Assembly (NCBI GenBank): GCA_020081605.1
Contig: JAHREC010000049.1
Coordinates: 2,728,001-2,792,000, forward strand
Length of the DNA: 64,000 nt
DNA from: Albifimbria verrucaria
Lineage: Eukaryota; Ascomycota; Sordariomycetes; Hypocreales; Stachybotryaceae
Direction of reading: 5' to 3'
The notes under the pieces were generated by a model that worked only from the letters and a program-made list of their open reading frames with translations, did no database searches and was not told the DNA's origin. The translations under genes were made by a program, and so were the position numbers. This document shows, piece by piece, positions 39,901 through 51,300 of this stretch (positions within the stretch are counted from its first letter, which is position 1; each line of letters starts with the position of its first letter).

Positions 39901-40394
39901 TTGCCTCTCAACCAGCGCAAGCAGTTGATGCGCAATAGCAGCATGATGACGCTCTCAGCATCGCCTTCGATGGTGATGCAGGGACCTAACGGCATTGAAG
40001 TCTCTGAGAGCGCGGCATTCGACTCTCACCAGCCCAAGAGGACCTCACAGGCTCTCTCTTCTGCGGCTCGACAGGCTCAGATGGCCAACTTCCGTCAGTC
40101 TATTGCGCAGGAACTGCGATCTGGTACACCCTTTTACCTAGCTCTGGTCGTGAGACCCCATTTGCATCATCGACGAACCTCCTGTCTAGTCGGGAGGCCG
40201 AGGTGCAGCGTAGCATCGAGACGCAACGGAATATGATGCTAGGGCAGAAGGAGGCCGACGCTCAGCGCAGAGAGATGCAGCGCCGCGAAAAGGAATGGGC
40301 GGAAAAAGTATTCGATGAACGTATGAGGAGCGGTGATCTATTAGAAGCTCACCGCGAGGTCATGAGGAAGATGCAGCGGAAGGCCAAGGATTAG
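36966..40394 (+). CDS. TMEM198/TM7S3-like (DUF4203) membrane protein with long cytosolic tail
   Basis: A seven-helix membrane protein; no biochemical role is established for the fungal members. Exons are probably 36966-37287 and 37339-40394. A signal peptide (LWVLLCLLLVLQLATAQ) is followed by a Ser/Thr/Lys-rich segment. The helices then run from GWGVAGVILLLTGTAYTLIG to AAIIIFFIAGVISQVKLW, with the glycine-rich QGGYVAGAVIAGCIVGGAS typical of the domain. A coiled coil starts the tail (QKKKRAAERAEAQRNLEEEE), then 600 acidic, Ser-rich residues, and a second coiled coil ends the protein (EADAQRREMQRREKEW). Lost bases are inferred at 39484-39488, CCCC 39698-39701 and 40132-40139. Corrected length about 1126. 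The 51-bp intron keeps frame, so a naive reading adds 17 false residues. Confidence 0.87.
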
Positions 40395-41149
40395 AGTGCC
40401 TGACCTTGAATCGATACGGACGGAAAGCTATGGCTCTGGCAGAAATGCAATCTCACGAACGTATATTTCACGATCATTACCACATCTCACACCCTTTTCT
40501 TCTTTCTCTCTTTTTGTATTTTTTCTTGATACCACCAACTTTAACGATTCACTTCTGGCTGGAGTTTTGGAGAGAAAAGACGACTTAGCGAGTTAATCAC
40601 GCGGTCCGTGTCTAATTAGGAAGAACAATATCACCAATACTGGTATATGCCAAGATGCAATCTGCAAAAGATGCGCACCTACGGAGGGTTAAGGGACAAT
40701 TACGCCGTTGATATCACTGGGTAATGACACAAAGGTGTTTCGGATATCCCAAGTAGTATTGCGAGACTACTAAGATAGCTGCTGTTTAATGTAGATTAAA
40801 TAAACAATTCACTCCTTAACACGAATGTCCGTAATATTGGAAAATAGTCCCTTTTGTGACTTAAGTGTGGACAATGACGGAAGGCGAAGAGTTACGAAGC
40901 ATAATATTCTTGGTTATTATAGGCATGATCCTTGTTTTGACCGCTTATAAAGAAGGAATACTGGTAGCAGGCTTTTTCTGGAGTGTAGCAACGCCAACGC
41001 TTACTTTGTGAAGAGTAATATATGTATACTGGTCTTGCCATACAAGTTTTGCAAGATTGATCCGAATAAAACATAACCGACGGACCCTCAAAGTAAATAG
41101 AAACCAATAAAAATAATGACCGAAAGAGCTTCACCGAGGATAAAACTGA
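40395..41149. other. Intergenic region between convergent TMEM198-like and STE3 genes
   Basis: AT-rich; serves as 3' flank of both genes. No gene is seen. Confidence 0.55.
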
Positions 41150-42904
41150 CTATAACCGACGAGCGCGATGTGTCTCTCTTGTAAGTGCTGTCTCCACTAT
41201 GACTCCTTGGATGGAATCAATGGAGTTTGTTGATGGATTGGAGGCTTGGTTATCGCATAAAGCGATCTCATCTTCTGACCAGACACGTGTGCGAACATGT
41301 GAAGTGTCAGGACGAGGATTCCAGTTGCTAGGAATTGGCTTTTGGATATGCTGGAGGGACACAGAAGGTGTAGCATGATCCACATGGGGCCTAAGTTTGA
41401 AAGACGAAAAATGAAGAGGACTAGGGACATCGAAGCGCGTACGGAACGGAAAAGGATTGGGAATTGGAAGTGGAGACTGAGTCTGGGTCTCTTCCTCACG
41501 GGGATTCGGCCATGCGATTGAGATAGCTCATTGAGTTCTGTAGGGACTTGTTCCAAGTCGATGGATGTCAAGAAGTTCAACGATTGCAGTCGTGGTGCTT
41601 TCGAACTACCTCCTGACGAGGAGCGGATGGATGTCAGAGCCTTAGAAATCGAAAGCGACCTGAATTTCGAACTCGACGCGCTGAGAGGGTTTGTCAGTTT
41701 GGTACATGAATCATAGAAGAGGGAACCATACCTAGTGCTCGAGAGAACCTGGCTGGAGCCTGTAGCGCTGTCTCCAGTCGCCGAGTTATCAGGATCATAT
41801 TCCTGATAAAGTCGGGGAAGGACCTGCCCAAGCCCACTACAAGCAAAGCCCGCCTGTAGTTGTTGATTGCATCCTTGGTAAGGCCAAAGAAGATAAAGAT
41901 TGGAATACCAGAAAGAATGCAGACGTAAGAGATGTTCAGAAAAGCGAACCCAAGATCTTCGGACGACATGAACAATATGGTGTTCCAGGGGTAAGGAGAT
42001 GTATGGCCATGGATGGCATGATAGTCAAACGGTAGAATAGAGCCCATATCGAATATGTTCAATACGGCTAGTGTGCAAACGACCGGTAAGAATGGGATCA
42101 AGATGGCGATAACCATGAGGTAGAGCCGGCGTCTCGTGCGTTGGGCTCGCATGAGTGCTACCCGGTTGCTAGAGAGTGCTGATCGTGAGTTCTGGGCAAC
42201 CTGACGAAATCGAAAATAGATGATGACTGCGATTCCATTAGTTGTCGACTTCAAGTCCTGATTTAGACACGATGATTTAACATACCTGCATATACCGCAG
42301 TCAAGAGGGCCACAACCACAGGCGCAAGGACAAAGAAAACCAAATAGGGCCAGGCTGGGTAGGCAACCCAAGTGCATCCAGCCAACGTCCCGATAGCGTA
42401 CCGCTGTAATGTCAACGGCCAAGTCAAGGCAAGCTGAACTATGGGTAGGGGAAACATGATGAGGGCTTGGATGATGTTCCGGCGTCGTTTCTCTCTGACC
42501 GTCAAGGGGTTGACTCGCAGCAGCCCAACCTGATGAGCCAAGTTTCTCATGATGGCAAGGAGACAGGTGCTGTAGAGCGCAAGGGTGAAGTTGAAGATGT
42601 ATGGGTAGGCATCACAGAGACCGTACCCGGGCCACCAGTTTTCCATGTCGTCGTTGCTCCAGACGAGGGAGAAGACAATGGTAAAGAGGTTCCGGATCTC
42701 GACGGTCAGGATGAAGACCGAAGCAGCAAACTCCCCATTCTTATATAGCAGTCGGAAAGGCACGAGACAGACAATGTTGGATATGATTGCGAGGGTGACT
42801 CTGCAAACGAGATTGGCAGTGAGGGACGGGGTCGTGAAAGACGCGGGCGTTGGAGAGGCAAGTATGGCGGGCGTATCACGGCTGAAGAGCCACGATGGCT
42901 CCAT
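41150..42904 (-). CDS. ste3: STE3-type mating pheromone receptor (class D GPCR)
   Basis: A seven-helix receptor for lipid-modified a-type pheromone, acting through the mating G protein and MAP kinases at the plasma membrane. Exons are 42904-42286, 42226-41732 and 41680-41150. The helices read in order: LVCRVTLAIISNIVCLVPFRL, VFILTVEIRNLFTIVFSLVW, the YGLCDAYPYIFNFTLALYST segment, IIQALIMFPLPIVQLALTW, AWPYLVFFVLAPVVVALLTA, YLMVIAILIPFLPVVCTLAV and ISYVCILSGIPIFIFFGLT. The motif WNPRPDTSHVRTRVWSEDE lies in the long cytosolic tail. The start MEPSWLFSRDT is at 42904. Two losses are inferred: a G beside the second intron donor (near 41732), which joins RALG to ASSSKFRSLS, and one in GGGG 41500-41503. 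Corrected length about 548. Identity of the fold is firm; the tail is approximate. Confidence 0.92.
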
Positions 42905-43870
42905 ATCGGTGCGAGGTGATGATATCAACGTGGTATGTGAACAATGATTTAGATGGGAGTATGATCTTAGCAGTCTCTTGCAGAGCAATGACCAACGCGG
43001 GTCGAAGATGGCAGTAACAAGGAGGGCAGAGATGCTCTAGGAGCTTGGACACGGGACGCGGGAAACATGCTTCCTCGGACATATATAGGACAGATTCGAC
43101 GGAGGCATAGGCCTCAATAAAGGTCAGCAACAGAACTACATGGATGGGCATGGTAGGACAGCTTCACAGGCGGCAGCAAAAGCATATAACATCAGCCGCG
43201 CAAACATGCGAACAAATAGTCTCCTATAGAGCGAGGGAGAGTCACAGGAGGAGACAAAAGGCCTGAATTAAAAGCGTGGTGGTGAAGAGATTTGCTTTCT
43301 GTATTGGCGTCTATTGAGAAGCTCTATTGACACCCGAATTGGGATACAGGGCGGCTGTGGCGGAGGGGGTCACGGCAAAGGTGCATTCCAGGGCCATAAA
43401 ACTGGGCAGAGAGGAGGCCAAAAAAGAAAAAGAAAACATGGTGCGGGACGAATTCTCTGGCCATGGTCCTGGGAAGAGGAGGCGGAAGAAGCCTGGAGGT
43501 TGCGTCCTGGAGAGGGGAGGAGGTGGCAGGGCAGCGCATGAAGTACATCAAGCGCGTGACCCTGCCATTTGTACAGAACTACTATGTAGATGGGGCCTCC
43601 TGGGGATGAAATGTTTCACGGGCTTGATAGTGCCACGCGGACGCGGAGATAGACTTCGATTGAGTCTTTCAGTGCTGTGTGTAGAACCTCAGCCCATTGT
43701 GGGATGTCAAGACGACATTTTTTCAGCTCTCACGTCTTGGATGTCGAGCACTAATGCCGGCTTGGAGGGGGCTCTTGGTGGCGTGAAGATGAGATAGAGT
43801 GAAGTCGAGCGAGAGAGAGCCGTGCGTTGCAGATGTGCAGACGTGCAGTGCCGTGCCAGTGCAGCGCAGT

Positions 43871-43922
43871 GCGTACGGGTACAGGCACGGGTACAGGTAT
43901 GGGGTGCTGGTACAGGTACCTC
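43871..43922 (+). repeat. GGTACAGG-like degenerate repeat
   Basis: Five GTACAGG/GTACGGG-type units in 50 bp, ending in GGTACCTCC. The same GGTACCT core recurs in other intergenic regions of the window. Confidence 0.65.
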
Positions 43923-44146
43923 CCAGTGGTCTGAACACCCGCTAATGCAACTATCCGGTCGTTTCTCCGTCGCTTCGGCGCACCCTGGACGCACCTTGCA
44001 CGCACAGGCAGGTACCAGAGGCCCGGCCAGCCAATCAGCAACCCTCGTCCACCAGCAGTCGCGTTAGGTGCTTGCTTGCTTGCTGAGACGCGACGCTACC
44101 TTGTGCTGCGCTGCACTTTTGCGCTGCGTCCAAGGGTCACTCAGGG

Positions 44147-44168
44147 TCTGGTCTGGTCTGGTCTGGTC
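44147..44168 (+). repeat. GGTCT pentanucleotide repeat
   Basis: About four tandem GGTCT units, 130 bp before the RIM1 start codon and probably inside or next to its leader. Confidence 0.7.
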
Positions 44169-44297
44169 TCCTCTCCTCGTCTCTTCCTCTTCCCATCGCT
44201 TCACCGTCGCAAAGCCTCATCCTCGCCAACCAAGTCTCGCCCTTGCCATCAACCCCCCACCGATCCTTTCCTTTCCACAACCCACACTCCTTCGAAA

Positions 44298-44846
44298 ATG
44301 TCGTCCGCTCTCTTCCGCCGTGCCACCGCCTCGTCGGTTCGCGCCTTCAGCACCTCGTCGCCGCGCTCCATCGCCCGCATGTCCATCATTGGCCACCTCG
44401 CCGACACTCCTGAGCTCGTCACCACCAGCAGCGGCCGCGAGATTGTCAAGTACGCCGTCGCCAGCAACAGCGGTCCCCGCGACAACCGCCAGACCAGCTG
44501 GTTCCGCGTCACAAGCTTCGCTGAGGGTCCTCGCAGGGACTACCTGCTCAGCCTGCCCAAGGGGTGCGTTCCCAGACGACGTCTTGTCTTTTTACCCTGC
44601 GCTGCCTCTCGAGACATGGCTAACGCTCAAACGTAGAACCCAGCTCTTTGTCGAGGCTGATGCCAGCACCAACCAGTACCAAGATGCCAACGGCCAGCCC
44701 CGCATAGCCTTCAACCTCGTCCAGCGTACGTCCCACTCACCTCCCCTACGCCCTCGCAGCCATCTCATCTAGGCCCTGCGACTAACAACGCCACAGGAAA
44801 CGTGGAGGTCCTCAAGCGAGGCCAGTCTGGCGAGCAGACCGAGTAA
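44298..44846 (+). CDS. rim1: Mitochondrial single-stranded DNA-binding protein RIM1
   Basis: An OB-fold SSB that coats single-stranded mitochondrial DNA during replication. Exons are 44298-44563, 44637-44725 and 44797-44846, with branch sites GCTAAC and ACTAAC. The N-terminus MSSALFRRATASSVRAFSTS is an arginine- and serine-rich mitochondrial presequence. The SSB core follows: IIGHLADTPELVTTSSGREI, VKYAVASNSGPRD, SWFRVTSF and GTQLFVEADAS. It ends NVEVLKRGQSGEQTE at 44844-44846. Length 134 residues, the usual size for the family. No frame error is seen. The 3' end faces the glutathione synthetase gene 320 bp away. Confidence 0.95.
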
Positions 44847-45166
44847 GCTTGACCGCAACATGCCGCCCTAGGATCGGCAATACATAAAATCTGTGCGACC
44901 CAACGGGGTGGTGGCCTCGAGCCCCCATTGTACCCCCAACTCTGTCTCCGCTCCGAGGACCTTTTTCCTTTGTAATGAGTGTCACATGTCGTGGCTCATG
45001 ACCGACACGTTGTACTATAGTGGGAGATATATATACCTATTGTTGCGAAAGACGTAGATGACATCTATTTGCCGAATCTATCTTAAGTGTGCTTCTTCAA
45101 TGCCGTGCCATGACTGCCAGGTCTCATATTGCCCTACCATAGCAACGCGATAACACAAATTTAAAT
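44847..45166. other. Short region between convergent RIM1 and GSH2 genes
   Basis: 3' flanks of both genes; no gene is seen. Confidence 0.5.
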
Positions 45167-46859
45167 CTAAACTAGGCTGCAGCTGTCCATGCAGCCGTAC
45201 CCGGCCGCGACACCGCCCTCCTCGCTCTTGTCACCCTTGGTTCGCAGCAGATAACCGGCTTCTTCGTTGTGCTGGATCTCTCCCGTGCTTTGGTTCCACA
45301 AGCAAGTTCCATAGATGCCCAGTTCGCAGATGACGCCGCCCTGCTCCAGCTTACCGTTGCGCAGAATAATGTTTGACACAGGAGGCGGCGTGATCAGCTC
45401 CATCAGAATGTAAGAGCCCCAGTGAGACTCGGGAATGGACTTGAGAAAGTCGGGGATGGCGCCTCGGTAGATGTTGTTGCCTCCTCCCTCGCGCTGGGGC
45501 TTAAGGACGTAACCTTGGCACAGCTCTGGGTCGTTGGCCTTCTTGCGGGCTTCGAGTCCTGCCTCCGACGCATCCATGGGGTAGATATTTGTGAATGTCT
45601 TCCAAAGCTCTTGTGCTGAATCGGTATCATCCTTGATGAACTTGCCTAGCATAGACGGTGCGGATGCGGATTGTGGAGTAGCGAGGATTTGCTGAACCTT
45701 CTTGGTGCCAGCAAGCTGAGTGAGGACTGTGGGACACTTGATGGCAGCAGATCGCTCAAGATGATATCTGGCGTCCCAGGCCTGCTTGTCCGGGTAGTCT
45801 CCAGGTCCGTAGCCGGCACGCATGTAGATGACAGCTACTTCAAATGTCTTGGAGGAGTTCCTGGGCAGGGTGTAGATGAGCTCGCGTTTGGGTGTGTCGG
45901 CTATGCTCGTATGCGCGAGAATATCGGCAAAGGCAAGTCTGAAGACGGGTATGGGAGTCTCCCCACCAGCAACCTGATATTCTAGGTGGCGCTGGTCGAA
46001 CACATTGCGTTCGCCTCCTTGGACCAAAAAATGACACACTTGGGGCGGCCGCTCTCGGGCTGGCCATAAGCATGATAGGCAGCTTCAATGCCCTTAGCCA
46101 GTCCTTCGATGCTCTGATTCTCCGGAAGGTCCAGGAGCCGTGCTGAACGGAGCTGTTGAGCAAAGGGTATTCGGCGGCGGAGAGATACCTTGACATGTTA
46201 GCTTACACAAGCACTGTGATTGCTTCAAGGACTTACTTGTGAAGTTTTGAAGTGTACGCTGACAACCCTCCAAAGGAGGATGCGATAGTGTTGAACTCTA
46301 CTTGCTTCACTTGTGATACTGGAGCAGATCCAGATGTATCCTGGTGAACCATGTAGTCCGACCTGAACATGCCGAGAGACAAGGGCTACTCAAAGTTAGC
46401 CGTGCTCATCGTTGTTCATGGTGAACAGTGTACCTGGGTGTATCCCTCTTCCTTGACCTTCAGGTGGATATCCCAGAGGTGTCGAATGAAGTCATCACCA
46501 TCGATGACCCTGATGGTTCGTTAGCTCAATGACCTATATGAACGAAATGAGGGTCCTTACTGTTGAACGACGTCTGAAATAAACTCCTCATCGCGACTGA
46601 CAGCAGCATAGAGCTCGTTATAAGTCTTTTGCACCGACCTAGCCTGAGCAAAGCACTGGCGGGGAACGGGCTAGGGAAGAGTGTGACGGGGGCATTCACA
46701 GCGGAAATGCCAGCAGGATCGACCTCGGTGGGAATGACGGCCGGAGGCGGTCGAATGGCCAAGCCATTGCCGATAGACCAGTCTTTGATGGCTTCCACGA
46801 GGCCTTGCTGCTCAGCGTCCGTCAGATGTGGGGATATTCCCGCTTGTCAATGAGGCCAT
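45167..46859 (-). CDS. gsh2: Glutathione synthetase
   Basis: The eukaryotic-type ATP-grasp enzyme joining gamma-glutamylcysteine and glycine in the last step of glutathione synthesis. Exons on the minus strand are 46859-46561, 46509-46434, 46385-46237 and 46188-45167. Blocks include QGLVEAIKDWSIGNGLAIRP, VEFNTIASSFGGLS, ERNVFDQRHLEYQ, YMRAGYGPGDYP, and the ATP-grasp elements YVLKPQREGGGNNIYR, SYILMELITPP and ELGIYGTCLW. The end is CMDSCSLV. Five single-base losses are inferred: GGGG 46830-46833 and CCC 46839-46841 (near the start), GGGG 46661-46664, near 46132-46137, and the A run 46026-46031. Correcting the first two yields MASLTSGEYPPHLTDAEQQ, supporting the ATG at 46859. Corrected length about 516. 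Confidence 0.94.
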
Positions 46860-48344
46860 ATCGAAGCTTTTAGGAAACGCTGAGGCTAAGCAATGTGACG
46901 TTCCTTACTCGGGAGAAGAACAGGTATTTGCCGGTGATGAGGATATGGGTGTATTTTTCTGCTGTTGCGGGTTTGCGTTGAAGAAAATGGTCAAGGTAGG
47001 TAGGTCTGAGGGTAGTGAGTAGATTAATAATTCAATTGCGCCTTTGTTAGTCGACATACAGCCCTACGACGGAAGAAGCAAGCTTGAGTAAGAGTCAATC
47101 AAGTAAATATAGCCAAAATGGCGCATGGAGTGCTTATAAATTTTATTATAGTGCCTTCAGAAGAACCACACTGAGATACTATGGTTAAAAGTGAAAAATA
47201 ATCCCCCAAGGCTCTGTTCATACTACGCTTTTTGGAATGGATGGAAGTGGGCTCAGGGTTCTCCATGATGTTGTCTTGCATTTTCTAGCGTGCTGGGATT
47301 TTGAAGATTATCCCGGTTACTTGGAGATACTTGGATGTGCACATCGTAGCTAGCGCATGCGCAGACGGTACCAATGTAGCACCGGTTGCTGGGGCTGTTT
47401 GGGCCAATTGACCCCCATGAATGCTGCCGCTCCGAGGTACTGGCCTTTGCCATGCTGCCCCCGGTTTTTGGCCGGGACTCAAATAAAGGTACCTGTAAGT
47501 AGCTCACGTCTTCCAGGCGTTCATGGCAACAGATCCACTATCATGACCAGAGCAAATAAAATAATCAGATGATAAAAGGTGACACACACAGAAAGAGGTC
47601 AGTATTAAATCTTATAGCAAACCACAGAGCTTGCGCAGATTACATCTGCTGGGACCTAGTCGATTTCGCAGCTATACAGTACAATACGGATTACCTGCTA
47701 TACCAGACTCAGGTTAACATGCAGCATTATAGGCCTTTCACATCTAATATATAGTCACGTGAACAGGCGTTTTCGTGCTGAGGTACCTGGTCTCAGGTAC
47801 CCGGCACACCCACACCCACGCCTACGCCCACCCGCCTTCCATCTCAGTTCAGTTGGCCTACCCATGTCAAACGGTTTGGGCCAAAAGAAGCAAACAGCAA
47901 ATGCCTTTTCTGCAACGCCCACTCGACTCCTTCACACGACCATCGCTCAAGACCTTTTCCACCAAATGTGCTTGGTGGACATCTTGCCCGCATGCAACAC
48001 TTGGAATTTGGCTATGAACCAAGAAACCTTCGTCTCTCGCGGCTACAAGGTTGATGCGCGCTTCCGCGATATGTGCAAATCCCTGCGCGGCCACCCACCG
48101 TACGTTTCCTGCTCCGTTTACTGAGACTTTTGGCGCTCAGTCCTTATCACAGAGAACATATTCTGTAAATAAACACCGAAGATTGAAAATACAAGTCATC
48201 TCTTCTACACCCTTGGGCATTCATCTTCCGTTCATCAAGCGGCAGCCTTCCTTCTTATGGGATGTTGGCGCGGCTCTCCAAGATTCTCTTGCACTAGATC
48301 GGATGGCTCAAAATTGATTTACTAAGATCGATACGGTCCTCTCA
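46860..48344. other. Divergent intergenic region between GSH2 and the ATRX-like gene
   Basis: No gene can be supported. GGTACCT words occur at 47488-47494 and 47781-47803. A 121-codon frame (47759-48124) has no recognised motif and does not join the downstream gene. Confidence 0.55.
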
Positions 48345-51300
48345 ATGGAAAAATTCCAGGAAAAGATCCATTTCTGTGGGATGTTGAGAATGTGGTTCAG
48401 AATATCTGCGCCCCAGGATGCCCATGGACGCGCAACGCGGCGGCGCTCGCAAATAAAGTCAGAGAGGAGGAGATCGATGGCAAGACTCTTCTCACTTATG
48501 AGCATTTATGCTCGCGACAGGAGCTGATGGAATGCCTTGGCATTAAGGTTGCTCGGCATAAGGCTGCCCTTTCAGAAGCGATACATGACATTCGATACGC
48601 CAGTCTGTCCTACCAGAGCTGGTTGAAAGCCTATAAGAAGAAAGAAGAAGGGCCCGGTGATGAAACTAACGGCATAGTTGCGACTACCCAAAACCTCCCA
48701 CTCCCACAGGAAAGCGCACAATCGAACGGGAATACCCAAGACCTCCAAGTGAATGGTTTATCTACAATTCATGAAGACCACATGGCAGGCGTGGTATCAC
48801 ATGGGGTATTCGCGATGTTGGAATGGCCTCAACTGTTACAACTTTGCAGATATTGCAGCCAGAAAGCTCTCAAGGAGTTTCTAATCTTGAAACAAGCACT
48901 CAACTTGGAGAAACTGCTTCTTTTCCTACAAACCCAGCACCATCTTCGCCTAACCTGTCATCTGACCATCAGCTGCAGTCTAGCAATGATGAGGATAGAC
49001 TAACAAAGCGGAGGCGCATAGCACCGTTGAATTTAACCAGCACACCATTGAACAAGTCTGCTCTCCCTATTCCTACTGAAGCCGATGCTGTAACAGGCCT
49101 GAACGATCATGTTCTACACGAAGGTCCCAAGACAGCCTTTCCTTGGGAAGTAAGCACTCCTCATGCATACCTAGGAAATGGAAGCCTTTCGGTCACCGCC
49201 ATCAAGTCCTCTTCCGGTTCTATAAGTTCACAATTGATACGCATTGATGAAGACCAATTTACCATCAGCGCAGACAAAACGATACCACCGGGCCGTCGTC
49301 TTGCAGTGTATCATGCTATGAAGCAGCATTTCAAGGAGAACAGTCGTAAGGAGGTTTTGCTTAACCAAGGTTTGGCGGTCCAGTCAGTTAGATCATCGGA
49401 GGATAGCGATCCTGTCCTCGACCTTTCTGATTTACCGGATGAATTTGACGAGCAGACATTGCGGGAAATCGAGGCGGAAAGAGTCGACACGGAGCGTTCA
49501 GAACGACTTCAGTTAGAACGATTCCTGACTCGAGAACGAGTGAAGATAATCCTTGATGAGACTGTCGCTAGCTTCTCGTCAACTTGGGAAAGTGTCAAAC
49601 TGCCAAAGTACCAACGCAGAGCCTACAAAATTTGGCACGGCGCCGCTCGCCATGGGACACGAAAAATCCAGATACTGAAAGCACGTCGAGAAGCCGAACT
49701 CTACGACCAGCGTATCAAGAAGCTCTATGCTGGTATTATGGATGAGAAATGGGGTAGAGAGGCTGAGGTCCGTCTCCAAGCTCGATCTCTTGAACAGTCT
49801 GTGGAAGACAAGTTGTACAGACTGTGGCTTCTGGAATTGCTTGAATCGAGGGTCGAGCCACCCAGACCATCGGTCATTGATCGAACGGCTATGCCCACGG
49901 TGCCACGCCATACAACTCCTCTGAGTGGTGAAGAGCTGCTAAGTTCTGATGAGGAGGAGGAGTTCATAGTTCCTGACAGCCCACTTGGTGACGTCGCAGC
50001 CTATGACGACGCTTTGCTTGATAACGATCCTAAACCACGGGGCCAAAGTTTCTCGAGCCCGGTGAAGCCGAACTTGTCAGTGCATGTGGATCTTACGCAG
50101 TTCACTCCTGTGAAGACTTCTACGGCTCACCGTGAACGGATCGAGATTGATTTGACCTCTCCCATCAAGCCCTCACCCCAGAGTAACTCACCGTCTGTGG
50201 GCTTCCCACACCAAACCATCCGTATGAAGTCTTTCGACCTGGAAGAAGAGCTTCGGGCAGAAGAGTGCGGTGCTCAAACAGGGTCCCACTGGGCAAAGGA
50301 ACAGAAGCGTTGGCACCTCGTCCTCTGTTTATTGTGGAGATTGACACAAGCACGACGATCACCCATTTTACAACTCATCCAAGATAACAGCCCTGCCGAT
50401 GTTTGGAAGGCTACTATACAAAGGCACTTGGAAGCACCAGCAAAGGAATCAGAGCTTGGCGATGTGTCAGCTGCAACAGCTACAAGGGCTTTTGACCTGA
50501 CTAGGATCTTCTTCAGCTTTATCAGAGTCAAGAATTGTAAGGAGTCTCGCATTGCGAATCTTAGGGACCGATACCAGACACAGCTAAATGCGGAACGCGA
50601 CACCAGTTTCCCACAATTCTGTGGATTCATATCGGGGATGGCATGGCAATTTCCAGCAGATAATCAAATTTACCGCTCAAATGCTCTAGACGATGACTTG
50701 GCTGAGGCTGATGATGTCTTTGATGACGATACTCCTGCTAGAAGCCAGAATACGCCATCTAAACCTCGCAAGACTCTGGTTAAAGAAATTGTTCAAAACA
50801 AGGAGGCATTGGACATGAGAGAACGGGAGATGAGAAGAACCGAAGAGCAGAAAGCTCGTCGTGCAACCCTTCGCGCTAAACTAGCAATGTCAGATGCTAT
50901 GCCGCATGATAAATCGCGATTGATCATCAACGAAAGCAAACAAGAAGACCAGGAGTTCATATATGTGAACGATGAAATTGGCAAAAGAATCAAAGATCAT
51001 CAGATTGATGGAGTACGTTTCCTATGGAATCAGATAGTTCTGGATCCCGAATTTCGGCAAGGATGCCTCCTGGCACACACAATGGGACTGGGAAAGACAA
51101 TGCAAGTCATTACGCTTTTGGTTGCAATTGCGGAAGCGGTAATCTCACCAGATCCGTCCACGCAAGAGCAGATTCCCGAGTGCCTCAGAGAATCAAAGAC
51201 ATTAATCCTCTGCCCTGCTGGCCTGGTAGATAATTGGATGGATGAAATCTTAATATGGGCACCCGCAGGACTGCTCGGTGACCTGCGAAAAATCGACAGT

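Larger units (their letters stand above)
42905..44297. other. Divergent intergenic region between STE3 and RIM1
   Basis: No gene can be supported. A cluster of GTAC words (43871-43922) reads like GGGTACAGG repeats. GGTCT pentamers lie at 44147-44168 just before the RIM1 leader. Confidence 0.55.

Noticed and set aside
47759..48124. Plus-strand frame of 121 codons before the ATRX-like gene
   Set aside because: I first tried it as an N-terminal exon, but no splice join puts it in frame with the SAM-like segment. The ATG at 48345 explains the start after one inferred lost A.
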